A DNA stretch of 64,000 nt from an uncultured Bacilli bacterium (GCA_934101595.1 CAKORR010000004.1:1-64000), one strand, 5' to 3'. Shown: positions 50,961 through 60,408, numbered from the stretch's first letter. Notes: generated by a model not told the origin, from the letters alone. Made by a program: numbers and translations.

Positions 50961-51772
50961 CTAACTAATTCCATTCCAGGTTTGTAAAAGCATTTATTGG
51001 CTGCTTTAAGAATATTATTATCGCTAGGAAGAGGAGTTATTGCTGGTATAATAATTCCTTTTTTGTTTTTATCGATTTCTATTTCTCCTCTTGAGCATGA
51101 AGGAAAAATTCCTAGATCCTTTGTATATAATCCATGGTTTGTTTTTAAATGTTTATCTAAAAAAAATGGCATAAGTCCACTATGAGTATGTCCTGAAAAT
51201 ATAGCATCAATGTTATCATAATCTTTATTTAACTTATTAAATTCATTCATTACGTAAGGACTATGACTAAGAAGAATGTTAAAACTTTCTTTAGATATTT
51301 CTGGTACGTGGTTATTATAAAACGAAATCATTTCTTCTTTTTCGCTAACATTATAAAAGCTAGCTCCATAAAATGTTATGTTCTCATCTTTATGGTATTC
51401 TAAGTCTTCTAGTAAAGTTACATTGTGTAAATTCTTTAACTTAAATAGTAAAAGATGAGGGATAAAATACAATTTTTCTTCATTTTGACATTTAGCATCG
51501 TGATTTCCTAGGGCAATGTAAATAGGATATTTTTTCGCTAAATTATATATCCACTCAATCATATCTATACAGCTATCAAAAGAAAAGTCATCTAAAAAAT
51601 CACCTAATATGCATATTTTATTTGGATTTATGGCATCGATGTGTTTGCTAATCTCATTTAAAAAGTTTTCAGTCATGTCTTTTTTATAGTGAATATCACT
51701 AACGCACACTATCAAATTATCCTTTATGTTTTTTTTAGTTTCAATTGTTGTTTTTTTAATAAAAAAATTCAT
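50945..51772 (-). CDS. Calcineurin-like metallophosphoesterase
   Basis: 275 residues with the metal-binding series CVSDIHY, GDFLDD, GNHDAK, LLSHSPYV and GHTHSG. The family includes membrane-associated UDP-diacylglucosamine or phosphodiester hydrolases (YkuE-like). The first 15 residues are not strongly hydrophobic, so it is probably cytoplasmic. GGAGGC precedes its ATG. Confidence 0.9.
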   Translation of the reverse strand: MNFFIKKTTIETKKNIKDNLIVCVSDIHYKKDMTENFLNEISKHIDAINPNKICILGDFLDDFSFDSCIDMIEWIYNLAKKYPIYIALGNHDAKCQNEEKLYFIPHLLLFKLKNLHNVTLLEDLEYHKDENITFYGASFYNVSEKEEMISFYNNHVPEISKESFNILLSHSPYVMNEFNKLNKDYDNIDAIFSGHTHSGLMPFFLDKHLKTNHGLYTKDLGIFPSCSRGEIEIDKNKKGIIIPAITPLPSDNNILKAANKCFYKPGMELVRIKKG

Positions 51773-51876
51773 GAACTGCCTCCTAACTAATTATACGTTT
51801 TTTAGCTAAAATTATCAAATTAAAATTGCATATTTAAAAAAATAATTATATAATATAAGGAATCTGGGAGGTAATT

Positions 51877-52128
51877 ATGGAATCTGCAATCGGAACTGAT
51901 ATGATATGTTTACAAAAAGTACTTAAAGAAGTGAAAGAAGAATACTCTTTAGAAGAAATTGGCACTAACGTTGATATGTTATTAAATATTATTAATGAGA
52001 ATCTTACTTTTCACAAGCCTGATAGAAAGCTTGAAGATTTAGATGTTTCTTACATTAATTCTAGAGCAGTTGTATGCATGCGTTTAATGATGGATGCTTA
52101 TAAGCTTCATGATATGGAAACGATTTAA
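51877..52128 (+). CDS. Small protein of unknown function
   Basis: 83 residues, mostly helical (MESAIGTDMICLQKVLKEVK ... RAVVCMRLMMDAYKLHD). GGGAGGT precedes its ATG by about five bases. It is followed by the thrS T-box leader. No family recognised. Confidence 0.6.
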   Translation: MESAIGTDMICLQKVLKEVKEEYSLEEIGTNVDMLLNIINENLTFHKPDRKLEDLDVSYINSRAVVCMRLMMDAYKLHDMETI

Positions 52129-52159
52129 GGTATTATTGAAGACAAAAGTAATACACGTA

Positions 52160-52400
52160 AATAATAGTTGAATTATTAATTTAATGGTGATAATATTAAA
52201 TTAAATCAAAGCGGAAAGACACGATGTTAATATATGATTTTTAGAGAGTTAGTGGCTGGTGAAAACTAACATGATGTATTAATTATTACTACTTTCCAAG
52301 AGGATTAATAAATCCCGGGTAATACCGTTATTAAAATTAAGTAAAAATAAGGATGGTACCGCATGTTTGCTCCTTTCAAACGTGTGGTACTTTTTTTAAA
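52160..52400 (+). promoter_or_regulatory. T-box riboswitch of thrS
   Basis: A tRNA-sensing leader: stem I region with GCGGAAAGACACGATG and AGAGAGTTAGTGGCTGGTG, a likely ACT (Thr) specifier at about 52288 just before TTTCCAAGAGG, the T-box GGATGGTACCGC at 52351-52362, and a terminator (GTACCGCATGTTTG pairing with CAAACGTGTGGTAC, then seven T, 52356-52397). Uncharged tRNA-Thr would favour the antiterminator and allow thrS expression. Confidence 0.92.
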
Positions 52401-52414
52401 GAAAGAGGGATAAT

Positions 52415-54169
52415 ATGATAAATATTAAAGAGGATGAAAAATTAAGTGTAATGAATCACTCATGTGCTCACTTAATGGCTCAAGCAGTAAAGCATTTATA
52501 TCCAGAAGCAAAATTTTGGGTTGGACCAGTTATTGAAGAAGGGTTTTATTATGATATAGATTTAGGTGGTAAAACTCTAAATGAAGATGATTTGCATGCT
52601 ATTGAAAAAGAAATGAAAAAACTTGCGAAAGATGGAAAAAGAATTGTTAGACATGAATTAAAGAAAGATGAAGCTTTGGAAATGTTTAAGAATGATCCTT
52701 ATAAGATTGATCTGATTTCCAGAATGGATGAAAATGAGCAAGTAATCTCTTGTTACACTCAAGGAGATTTTACTGATTTATGTCGCGGACCACATGTTGA
52801 ATCAGTTAAAGAATTAAAAAACTTTAAACTTTTGAAATTTAGTGGAGCTTATTGGAAAGGTGATAGTAAAAATCAGATGCTTCAAAGAATATATGGTGTA
52901 TGCTTTGATACTCCGGAAGCACTTGAGGCTCATTTAAAAGAATTAGAGGATGCTAAGGAAAGAGACCATAGAAAAATAGGCAAAGACTTAGGAATATTTA
53001 TGCTTTCTGATTTAGTTGGAAAGGGACTTCCTATGTGGCTTCCAAATGGCTACACTTTATGGAGAACTCTACAAAATTACATCACTGATAAAGAAATAAA
53101 ATATGGATACAGCCATGTTCATACTCCAGATTTAGGTAGTGTAGAATTATATAAAACAAGTGGACATTGGGATCACTACAAAGATGATATGTTTCCAGCA
53201 ATGGAGATGGATAACGAAGCATATGTTTTAAGACCAATGAATTGTCCACATCACATGGTAATGTATAAAAATTTCTTACATTCATATAAAGATTTACCAG
53301 TTCGTATTGCAGAAATAGCTAATGACTTTAGATATGAAGCCGCTGGGGCTGTAAAGGGTATTGAAAGAGCTAGATCATTTACGCAAAATGACTCACATAT
53401 ATTCTGTACTAAAGAACAAATCGAATCTGAATTTAAGGGCGTCTTAGATTTAATCATGGATGTTTACAAAGACTTTGGATTTAAAGATTATAAATGTCGT
53501 TTGTCTTTGAGAGACGAAGAAGATAAAGAAAAATATTTCCAAGATGATGATATGTGGAATAGTGCTGAAGAAGACTTAAGAAAAGTACTTAATGATATAG
53601 GTATAGATTATGTTGAAGCTAAAGGTGAAGCAGCATTCTACGGCCCTAAGCTTGATATATTAGTAAAACCAGCTGTAGGTAATGAAGTTGCACTATCAAC
53701 TATTCAACTTGACTTCTTGCTTCCAAGAAAATTTGATTTGAATTACATTAGCGTTGATGGCGAAAAGAAAACACCTGTTGTAATACATAGAGCGATTTTG
53801 GGATCATTAGATAGATTTATAGCCTTCTTACTTGAGGAGACTAAAGGGGCTTTACCACTTTGGCTTGCTCCTAATCAAATAGAAGTAATTCCAGTTAATA
53901 ATGCATATCATTTAGATTATGCAAGTGAAATATATAAAGAGCTTCTTAATCATGGTTATAGAGTAAATATTGACAAGCGTGAAGAAAAACTTGGCTATAA
54001 AATAAGAGAAGCTGTGATGAAAAAAATTCCAATTATATTAGTTTTAGGTCAAAAAGAAGTAGATGATAAAACAATTAGTTATAGATGCTATGGTAGTGAA
54101 GAGACTCATACTTTAAGTAAAAATGATTTTCTAAGCTATTTAGAGGAAAAAATAACAAATAAAAAATAA
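52415..54169 (+). CDS. thrS: Threonyl-tRNA synthetase without TGS domain
   Basis: 584 residues. It starts directly at the editing domain (NHSCAHLMAQAVKHLYPEAK; HCxxLL-type metal residues), followed by the SAD part (FTDLCRGPHV, LKFSGAYWKGD), the class II catalytic core with the zinc ligands (RPMNCPHH) and the anticodon-binding domain (IPIILVLGQKEVD). The N-terminal TGS domain of about 60 residues, present in most bacterial ThrS, is missing, and no coding for it lies upstream, where the T-box occupies the space. GAAAGAGGGA precedes the ATG. Confidence 0.96.
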   Translation: MINIKEDEKLSVMNHSCAHLMAQAVKHLYPEAKFWVGPVIEEGFYYDIDLGGKTLNEDDLHAIEKEMKKLAKDGKRIVRHELKKDEALEMFKNDPYKIDLISRMDENEQVISCYTQGDFTDLCRGPHVESVKELKNFKLLKFSGAYWKGDSKNQMLQRIYGVCFDTPEALEAHLKELEDAKERDHRKIGKDLGIFMLSDLVGKGLPMWLPNGYTLWRTLQNYITDKEIKYGYSHVHTPDLGSVELYKTSGHWDHYKDDMFPAMEMDNEAYVLRPMNCPHHMVMYKNFLHSYKDLPVRIAEIANDFRYEAAGAVKGIERARSFTQNDSHIFCTKEQIESEFKGVLDLIMDVYKDFGFKDYKCRLSLRDEEDKEKYFQDDDMWNSAEEDLRKVLNDIGIDYVEAKGEAAFYGPKLDILVKPAVGNEVALSTIQLDFLLPRKFDLNYISVDGEKKTPVVIHRAILGSLDRFIAFLLEETKGALPLWLAPNQIEVIPVNNAYHLDYASEIYKELLNHGYRVNIDKREEKLGYKIREAVMKKIPIILVLGQKEVDDKTISYRCYGSEETHTLSKNDFLSYLEEKITNKK

Positions 54170-54173
54170 AAAG

Positions 54174-54202
54174 TTGACAAATCATAAAAAGTAGCATATA
54201 AT
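54174..54202 (+). promoter_or_regulatory. Sigma-A promoter of infC operon
   Basis: TTGACA at 54174-54179, 17-base spacer, TATAAT at 54197-54202. Confidence 0.85.
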
Positions 54203-54214
54203 CTTATTGTTATT

Positions 54215-54340
54215 AAAAAAGGAAAGCGATTTATATCCACCTGATTACTTAAGTAATAGGTCAAAAGCCAATATACATTATAATTGAATACATTATTATG
54301 GATTTTGAGGTGGATAGAGATATCTACCTTTTTAATTGTA
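54215..54340 (+). promoter_or_regulatory. Ribosomal protein L20 leader (attenuator)
   Basis: CCACCT at 54237-54242 can pair with AGGTGG at 54308-54313 (antiterminator), or AGGTGGATA can pair with TATCTACCT at 54321-54329 followed by a T-run (terminator). This is the arrangement of the Firmicute L20 leader, where L20 binding favours termination and so limits its own operon. Confidence 0.8.
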
Positions 54341-54351
54341 TGGAGGTGCTT

Positions 54352-54879
54352 ATTATAGCAAGCAATAAAAATGAATTACCAATTAATGAACAGATAAGAG
54401 TTTCTGAATTAATGGTAATTGGCCCTAATGGAGAGCAAATGGGAGTTAAAAATATAAAAGATGCTCTTACTCTTGCAAATTACGCGGGTTTGGATTTGGT
54501 TTTATTAAATGAAAACTCAACTCCACCAGTTGGTAAAATACTTGATTATAATAAATACAAATATGAGAAGCAAAAAAAGCAGAAAGATGCTCAAAAACGT
54601 GCAAGAGAAACCAATAAGGATATTAAAGAGTATCGTTTATCAGTAACGATAGATGTAGGTGACTTTGAGACTCGTCGTAGAAATGCGGAAGATTATTTGA
54701 AAAAAGGTCACAAAATAAAAGCATTTATTCGTTTTAAAGGTAGGCAAATGGCTCACCCGGAATTAGGTAAAGAAGTTTTACTTAAATTTGCAAATTCATT
54801 AGAAGAGGTTTCTACTATAGAAGTAGAGCCAAAGCTTGAGGGACGACAAATGTCACTATTATTAGCACCAAAAAAGTAG
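54352..54879 (+). CDS. infC: Translation initiation factor IF-3 (ATT start)
   Basis: About 176 residues. N-domain with LPINEQIRVSELMVIGPNGEQ and ALTLANYAGLDLVLLNE, linker rich in Lys, and C-domain with KEYRLSVTIDVGDFETRRRN and FIRFKGRQMAHPELG. The 18 codons upstream that begin with ATG 54298 include the attenuator hairpin and the ribosome site GGAGG (54342-54346), so they are not part of the protein. ATT at 54352 lies five bases after that site, matching the known AUU start of infC, which allows IF-3 to control its own translation. Confidence 0.92.
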   Translation: MIASNKNELPINEQIRVSELMVIGPNGEQMGVKNIKDALTLANYAGLDLVLLNENSTPPVGKILDYNKYKYEKQKKQKDAQKRARETNKDIKEYRLSVTIDVGDFETRRRNAEDYLKKGHKIKAFIRFKGRQMAHPELGKEVLLKFANSLEEVSTIEVEPKLEGRQMSLLLAPKK

Positions 54880-54894
54880 AAAGAAGGAAAATTT

Positions 54895-55089
54895 ATGGCA
54901 AGTGGAAAACAAAAGACACATAAGGCTTCAAGTAAAGTTTTCAAAGTAAAGAAAAATGGAGACTTATCATATAAGAAGTCAAACGGAAATCACAAGACTA
55001 ACAAAGATTCAGCAAAGCAAGTTAGACAAAGAAGAAATAAAGGAACATTAGGAAAAGGAGAAGCAAGCAGATTAAAATCTGTTTTGTAA
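54895..55089 (+). CDS. rpmI: Ribosomal protein L35
   Basis: 64 residues: KQKTHKASSKVFKVKKNG then RQRRNKGTLGKGEASRLKSVL. Normal size and position between infC and rplT. AAAGAAGGA precedes its ATG. Confidence 0.95.
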   Translation: MASGKQKTHKASSKVFKVKKNGDLSYKKSNGNHKTNKDSAKQVRQRRNKGTLGKGEASRLKSVL

Positions 55090-55100
55090 AGAGGTGAAAC

Positions 55101-55646
55101 ATGACAAGAGTTAAAGGCGGAACTGTATCTAAGACACGCAGAAGAAAAGTATTAAAAGCTGCTAAAGGATACTTTGGTTCAAAACACAGATTATATAAGA
55201 CTGCTCAAGAGCAATTATTTCATAGTGGTACTTATGCTTATCGTGATCGTAAAGCAAATAAAAGAAACTTTAGAAAACTTTGGATTACCAGAATTAATGC
55301 TGGATGCCGTGAAAATGGTATAAGTTATTCTAAGTTTATCAATGGTTTAACTAAAGCTGGAGTTGTTATTAATAGAAAAATGCTTTCAGAATTAGCAATT
55401 GATAATAAAGAAGCATTCAGCGAGTTGGTTAAAGTTGCTACAGCAGCACTAAATGGTGAAAAAGTAGTTACAGCTGTAAAAAAAGAAGAAAAGAAAGCTG
55501 TTAAAAAAGAAGAGACTAACGAAAAAAAAGATAGTTCAGATTTAAGTGGAAAAACCTTAGCTGAGTTAAAAGCTTTAGCAAAAGAAAAAGGCGTTAAAGG
55601 TTTTTCAACAATGAAAAAAGATGAACTTTTAAAAGCTTTAAATTAA
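55101..55646 (+). CDS. rplT: Ribosomal protein L20 with C-terminal SAP/Rho-N-like extension
   Basis: 181 residues, about 60 more than the usual 118. Residues 1-116 are standard L20 (TRVKGGTVSKTRRRKVLKAA, GSKHRLYKTAQEQL, YRDRKANKRNFRKLWITRIN). Then a charged Lys/Glu linker follows, and a terminal helical motif LAELKALAKEKGVKGFSTMK with KDELLKALN, as in SAP/Rho N-terminal nucleic-acid binding domains. Ends the infC-rpmI-rplT operon, followed by a terminator. Confidence 0.95.
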   Translation: MTRVKGGTVSKTRRRKVLKAAKGYFGSKHRLYKTAQEQLFHSGTYAYRDRKANKRNFRKLWITRINAGCRENGISYSKFINGLTKAGVVINRKMLSELAIDNKEAFSELVKVATAALNGEKVVTAVKKEEKKAVKKEETNEKKDSSDLSGKTLAELKALAKEKGVKGFSTMKKDELLKALN

Positions 55647-55651
55647 TTTTT

Positions 55652-55677
55652 TAAGAGAGTTGACTCTCTTTTTTTTA
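55652..55677 (+). terminator. Rho-independent terminator
   Basis: AGAGAGT and ACTCTCT around TG, followed by eight T. Confidence 0.85.
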
Positions 55678-55748
55678 TTTTAATATATAATTTTGGTATA
55701 TATTTTCTACATCTTCATAGATTTTATTAGAAAAACGGAGATGATGAA

Positions 55749-57227
55749 ATGGATAAGAATGAAATTATTTCGTCTATAGCAAAAAGAGGAAATGGAGAAA
55801 TATATCTAGGGGTAGTTGGAGCTGTTAGAACTGGTAAAAGTACTTTTATTAAAAGATTTATTGAAAATATTGTGGTTCCAAATATAACTGATGAATATGA
55901 AAAAAAGAAATGCTTAGATGAAATACCACAAAGTGCTCAAGGAAAAACTATTATGACTACTGAGCCAAAATTTGTTCCTTCTGCAGGAGCTACAATAAAA
56001 GTCGAAGAATTTGAAACCAAAATAAAATTAGTTGATTGCGTTGGTTATGTTATTCCAGAGGCCAAAGGTTATGAAGATGAAGATGGAAATCCTCGAATGG
56101 TAAAAACTCCATGGTTTGAAGAGCCTGTACCATTTATTGAAGCGGCAGAAATAGGAACGGAAAAAGTAATTAAGGATCACGCAACAATCGGAGTGGTTGT
56201 TACTACAGATGGATCTTTTGGTGAAATAAAAAGAGAAAACTATGTTGAGACAGAAAAGAAAATAGTTTCGGAGTTAAAAGAAATTGGTAAACCTTTTATT
56301 GTTATTTTAAATACGGTACATCCAACTAATACTAAAACGGTTGAACTTGCTAATTCCTTAAGAGAAGAATATAGCGTTCCTGTAATGCCAACAAGTGTTG
56401 AAAATATGAATGAAGTTGAAATAATTAATATCTTAAAGCAAGCATTATATGAGTTCCCAGTCTTAGATATTAAAGTAAATGTTCCTGAATGGATTTCAGT
56501 TTTACCTAAGAGTAGTGAAATAAAAGCTCATTATTTAGAAAAGATAAAAGAAAGCACTCTAAATGTAAGCAAATTAAAAGACGTTGATGATATCATTAAT
56601 CATTTTGAAAACTCAGATATTATTAAGAAAGCCTATATAAGTGAACTAGATGCTTCAACTGGAGTAGTAACATTAAATCTTGATAGTTCCGAAGAATTAT
56701 ATGAGAACGTTTTAAAAAGTTATGTAGGTGATGCGGCAACAACAAAATCTGGTTTACTTAAAATATTTGCTAATTATAAAGAAAATGCTCTTGAACTTGA
56801 AAATATCAAATCAGCATTAAAAATGGCTAAATCAACTGGTTACGGAATTGTTTATCCAAATATTAGTGATATGAAATTAGAAACTCCCGAAATTATTAAA
56901 CAGGGTAGTAGATATGGCGTAAAATTAAAAGCTAATGCTTCATCTATTCATATGATGAAAGTTGAAGTTCAAAGTACATTTGAGCCTATTATAGGAAGTG
57001 AAGCTCAAAGTAAGGAACTTATTGACTATCTTATGAAAGATTATGATGAGAATCCTGAAAGCATTTGGAAAAGTGAGATTTTCGGTAGAAGTCTAGAAGA
57101 ATTAGTTGGTGATGGTATACGTTCTAAACTTTCTATGATGCCTGAGGCAACTAGGTATAAACTTTCTAATACAGTAACTAAATTGGTTAATAAAGGTTCA
57201 AATAATTTAATTGCGATTGTATTCTAA
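55749..57227 (+). CDS. spoIVA: Stage IV sporulation protein A
   Basis: 492 residues; the coat-base ATPase that polymerises around the forespore. N-terminal Walker A GAVRTGKSTFIKRF, followed by IPQSAQGKTIMTTEPKFVPS, VDCVGYVIPEA, and the C-terminal SSIHMMKVEVQSTFEPIIGS, EDLVGD-like region and short hydrophobic tail. Full length. A terminator follows. With the SpoVIF-like gene it is the clearest sign of sporulation in the window. Confidence 0.97.
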   Translation: MDKNEIISSIAKRGNGEIYLGVVGAVRTGKSTFIKRFIENIVVPNITDEYEKKKCLDEIPQSAQGKTIMTTEPKFVPSAGATIKVEEFETKIKLVDCVGYVIPEAKGYEDEDGNPRMVKTPWFEEPVPFIEAAEIGTEKVIKDHATIGVVVTTDGSFGEIKRENYVETEKKIVSELKEIGKPFIVILNTVHPTNTKTVELANSLREEYSVPVMPTSVENMNEVEIINILKQALYEFPVLDIKVNVPEWISVLPKSSEIKAHYLEKIKESTLNVSKLKDVDDIINHFENSDIIKKAYISELDASTGVVTLNLDSSEELYENVLKSYVGDAATTKSGLLKIFANYKENALELENIKSALKMAKSTGYGIVYPNISDMKLETPEIIKQGSRYGVKLKANASSIHMMKVEVQSTFEPIIGSEAQSKELIDYLMKDYDENPESIWKSEIFGRSLEELVGDGIRSKLSMMPEATRYKLSNTVTKLVNKGSNNLIAIVF

Positions 57228-57248
57228 AAACTCTTCGGAGTTTTTTTA
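57226..57248 (+). terminator. Rho-independent terminator
   Basis: AAAACTC and GAGTTTT around TTCG, followed by T residues. Confidence 0.85.
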
Positions 57249-57310
57249 ATAATTATAGAAAATATAAAACTAATATGTTATAATTGAAACATAATAGGGA
57301 TGTGATTTAA

Positions 57311-59518
57311 ATGAATGAAGAGTTTGATACAAAAGAGTTCACGATCAAAGATGATGATGAAATAATTGAAGTTCCAGCTGATGATTACAAAGAAGATTTA
57401 ACTTCTTTTCCTAGTGAAAACGCTCCTACTGGTGTTTCAGAAGAAGTAAGTGAGGTAACATCGGATAATGAACTCGAAGATTTAATGGTTGATAGAACAG
57501 ATGAAGAAACTAAAAAAGAGGAAGAAAGGCCTAAAAAGAGTTTTAAGGAAAAATGGAAATCTTTGCCAAAGAAAAAGAAAACTATAATAATTATTAGCAT
57601 AATACTAGTACTATTAATTGTAGGTTTAATATTGTTTTTAGTACTTCGTGATAATAAATCAGAAGTTAAAAAAGATGATAAAAAACAAGTTGTTATTGAA
57701 AAAGATAATTATCGCTATGAAAATGGGGTATTAATATTACTTGATAGCAATGATAAGGAAATTGGAAAATACACTTGCAAAAACAAAGATGAAAAACATT
57801 GCTATGTATCATATATTAGTAATGAAGATACGTTTGACACTCCTAAATATATATATGAAGATATGACGGAAGTAAAAAGATTAATGCCTATTATTAATAA
57901 TAAAATAGTTTTTATATATGATAATAAAGCTGATGAAGGTATGCTTTTTTCATACGATATAGAGAATAATAAAGTATTAGACAACTATAAACTTGCTAAA
58001 TATTATAAGATTGATACTCTAGAGTACATTATCTTAGAAAATGCTGAAAGTAAATATGGTTTATTTAAAGTTGAGGATGGCGTTTTAACAAAGTTAATTG
58101 ATTTTAAATATGAATACTTAGGTATTAATGAGGATAATTTTAAGAACTATAATATACTTGTTGGTAAAAAAGATGATAGATATATTTTAGTAGACGAAAC
58201 AGGTAAGGAAGTATCTAAAAGAATTAGTTATCCTATTAAAAGCTTTAATGACAAGCATATTGTTGTTTTAAAAGATAATAAATATTCAATTGTTGATTAT
58301 CGAAATAATTTGGAATTTAATAAAACATATGATTATATAATGCTTTTAAATGATTTCGTTGTAGGTATTAATGATAAATCCTTAAGTATTTATGATTATA
58401 AAGAGAATTTGTTGCAACAAGATGATATAGTTTTGCCAAATGATTATTATAATAAAACTTATATATATGATAAAAATAATAAATTAATTGATACTAAAGA
58501 AGCTTTTTGGGTTATCGAAAATCATCCAACTGTAACAATTGAATATTACAACAACAATAATGAAGTTACATCAAAAGTCATAAATGTGTATGAAAAAATG
58601 GTTAGTGAGAAATATGATTTTATTTCTTACTATGATGGTGCTTTGTATTTTTATGAAGATGAAGCTAAAACTTCATTACTTGGAAGTTATAAATGTAATA
58701 GCAAAAATGTTATTGAATCGGCTAACTCTAGCTATGATAATTGCTATATTGCTAAAGAAAAAAATAATAGTAGTAATGAGTTAAATACCAATAAAAAAGA
58801 AGGCTATTTACCGGTTATTGATAAAAGATATGCTTTTATTTATGATACTATGTCTTCTAAAACACCTCTTATCGTTTTGTATGATTTAAAGGGAGAGAAA
58901 ACTTTAGGAAAATACACAGAGGTTGATGCGGGTATTTATTCTGGCAGTAATTCTTTAACATTTGCATCAGGATCAGGATTAATAGCAATTGTTAAAAGTG
59001 AAAAGAAAGATAAATATGGATTAATAACATTTTCAAATAATAAAGTTTCTAGTGTTTTAGCAGCAGAGTATGCTTCTATGGAAAGAATTGGCGATTACAT
59101 CCAAGTAAAAAATGACGCCGGAGCATATCAATTAGTTGATAAAAGCGGAAGCAAATTAACGGGTGCTTTTAGTGGCAAGATAGTTAATTATATGGACAAG
59201 TATGTTAAAGTTTATGAAAACGGCAAGTATTCGGCATATACATTTGATGTTAAAGAAGTTATAAAAAACCAAGAATACTTAGATTTATATAGTTCATATT
59301 ATGTGGTAATAAATAATCACAATTTATCTATATATGAATATAATAAAAAAGAAGCAATTGGTAGTATTCCTATTTATCAAGATGATTTAACAAATGCATA
59401 TCAAATTGTTAGTGCCCAAGAGGGTAGATATCAAGTTAAAATAAAAGATCAAGATGGTTTAGAAACTACCAAAGAAATTCCGAGTGCAGAAAGTGGAGTA
59501 GAAAATGGAGAAGAATAA
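57311..59518 (+). CDS. Membrane-anchored protein with WG-like repeats (1)
   Basis: 735 residues. An acidic cytoplasmic N-terminus of about 90 residues (EEFDTKEFTIKDDDE...) precedes a Lys-rich patch, one membrane helix (about 96-117) and a large external part made of short beta repeats such as KYGLFKVEDG, YILVDETGKEVS, KYSIVDYRNN, KYGLITFSNN and YQLVDKSGSKL, resembling WG-type repeats. Cys pairs lie in YTCKNKDEKHC and YKCNSKN...NCYI. It overlaps the next gene by 14 bases; the pair follows spoIVA but has its own leader. Function unknown. Confidence 0.75.
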   Translation: MNEEFDTKEFTIKDDDEIIEVPADDYKEDLTSFPSENAPTGVSEEVSEVTSDNELEDLMVDRTDEETKKEEERPKKSFKEKWKSLPKKKKTIIIISIILVLLIVGLILFLVLRDNKSEVKKDDKKQVVIEKDNYRYENGVLILLDSNDKEIGKYTCKNKDEKHCYVSYISNEDTFDTPKYIYEDMTEVKRLMPIINNKIVFIYDNKADEGMLFSYDIENNKVLDNYKLAKYYKIDTLEYIILENAESKYGLFKVEDGVLTKLIDFKYEYLGINEDNFKNYNILVGKKDDRYILVDETGKEVSKRISYPIKSFNDKHIVVLKDNKYSIVDYRNNLEFNKTYDYIMLLNDFVVGINDKSLSIYDYKENLLQQDDIVLPNDYYNKTYIYDKNNKLIDTKEAFWVIENHPTVTIEYYNNNNEVTSKVINVYEKMVSEKYDFISYYDGALYFYEDEAKTSLLGSYKCNSKNVIESANSSYDNCYIAKEKNNSSNELNTNKKEGYLPVIDKRYAFIYDTMSSKTPLIVLYDLKGEKTLGKYTEVDAGIYSGSNSLTFASGSGLIAIVKSEKKDKYGLITFSNNKVSSVLAAEYASMERIGDYIQVKNDAGAYQLVDKSGSKLTGAFSGKIVNYMDKYVKVYENGKYSAYTFDVKEVIKNQEYLDLYSSYYVVINNHNLSIYEYNKKEAIGSIPIYQDDLTNAYQIVSAQEGRYQVKIKDQDGLETTKEIPSAESGVENGEE

Positions 59519-60377
59519 GTATACACTTATCTCTATCATTATTCTTTTATTAATATTTATTCCGGCAACGATTGTGGGAATGAAGGAACATTTTAAAGAA
59601 GAAAATCCAAATCATGAAGTATATTTTGATAACAAAATATACTTCTATGACAACTCAGAATTAATTGCAAAATATACTTGTAAAACTAAGGATTGTCATT
59701 TTGCTAAGGCTAAAAATATGTCCGGGAAAGAAGATGTTACAACTTCACTAATTCTAAAAAAATATGCTTTTATAACTGATTCAAACAAAATAAGCTTAAT
59801 TGATGTAAAAAATGGTACAGTCATTCTTAACCCTGAAGAGATCAAAACATACGAAAAGGGTATAGAAAATGATTCATATGTAATTAAAGTTAATAATAAA
59901 TTTGGAGTTATTTCCTTTAAGCCAACTTTGAAAGTCTATTTAAAGACAGATTATGATGATATATATTTTACATCTAGTTTTGATGCTTCGGCTAAATTAT
60001 CCGATATTGTTACTTATAAAGATAACAAATATAATATATATGACAAAGATATGAATGTTAAATTTTCTTCGGAAACATACATATCTTATAAGACGGATAA
60101 TTATGTTATAGTAAAAAATGAATTTGATCAATATTTTATACAAGATTATAACAATTACTTACTTGTGAATTTGCAAAATATAACGGAGTATAAAGTGTAT
60201 GGTGATTATTTAGTGATTAAACAAGATGATAATAATATTCTTTTGAAAGAAAATAATACCACAACATTCCAATTTGATACTATAAAAAGTTATTCGAGTG
60301 ATGTTCAATTTGCTTTGAATGATAATACTTTAACAGTTAAATTAAATGATGAAATTATAGATTCGTATGATTTATAA
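59505..60377 (+). CDS. Membrane-anchored protein with WG-like repeats (2)
   Basis: 290 residues, a shorter relative of the preceding protein: N-terminal membrane helix (LISIIILLLIFIPATIVG), then KYTCKTKDCHFAKA, KYAFITDSNKISLID, KFGVISFKPTLKVY and YNIYDKDMNVKFSS repeats. Overlap with the upstream gene (ATGGAGAAGAATAAG inside its end) implies coupled translation and probably a joint complex on the cell surface. Confidence 0.7.
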   Translation: MEKNKYTLISIIILLLIFIPATIVGMKEHFKEENPNHEVYFDNKIYFYDNSELIAKYTCKTKDCHFAKAKNMSGKEDVTTSLILKKYAFITDSNKISLIDVKNGTVILNPEEIKTYEKGIENDSYVIKVNNKFGVISFKPTLKVYLKTDYDDIYFTSSFDASAKLSDIVTYKDNKYNIYDKDMNVKFSSETYISYKTDNYVIVKNEFDQYFIQDYNNYLLVNLQNITEYKVYGDYLVIKQDDNNILLKENNTTTFQFDTIKSYSSDVQFALNDNTLTVKLNDEIIDSYDL

Positions 60378-60408
60378 CATTTAACGAAAAAACTTTTAAA
60401 CAATAAAT

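Noticed and set aside
54298..54351. ATG 54298 as the start of IF-3
   Set aside because: Those codons form the attenuator stem and ribosome site, and family members begin close to the INEQIR motif.
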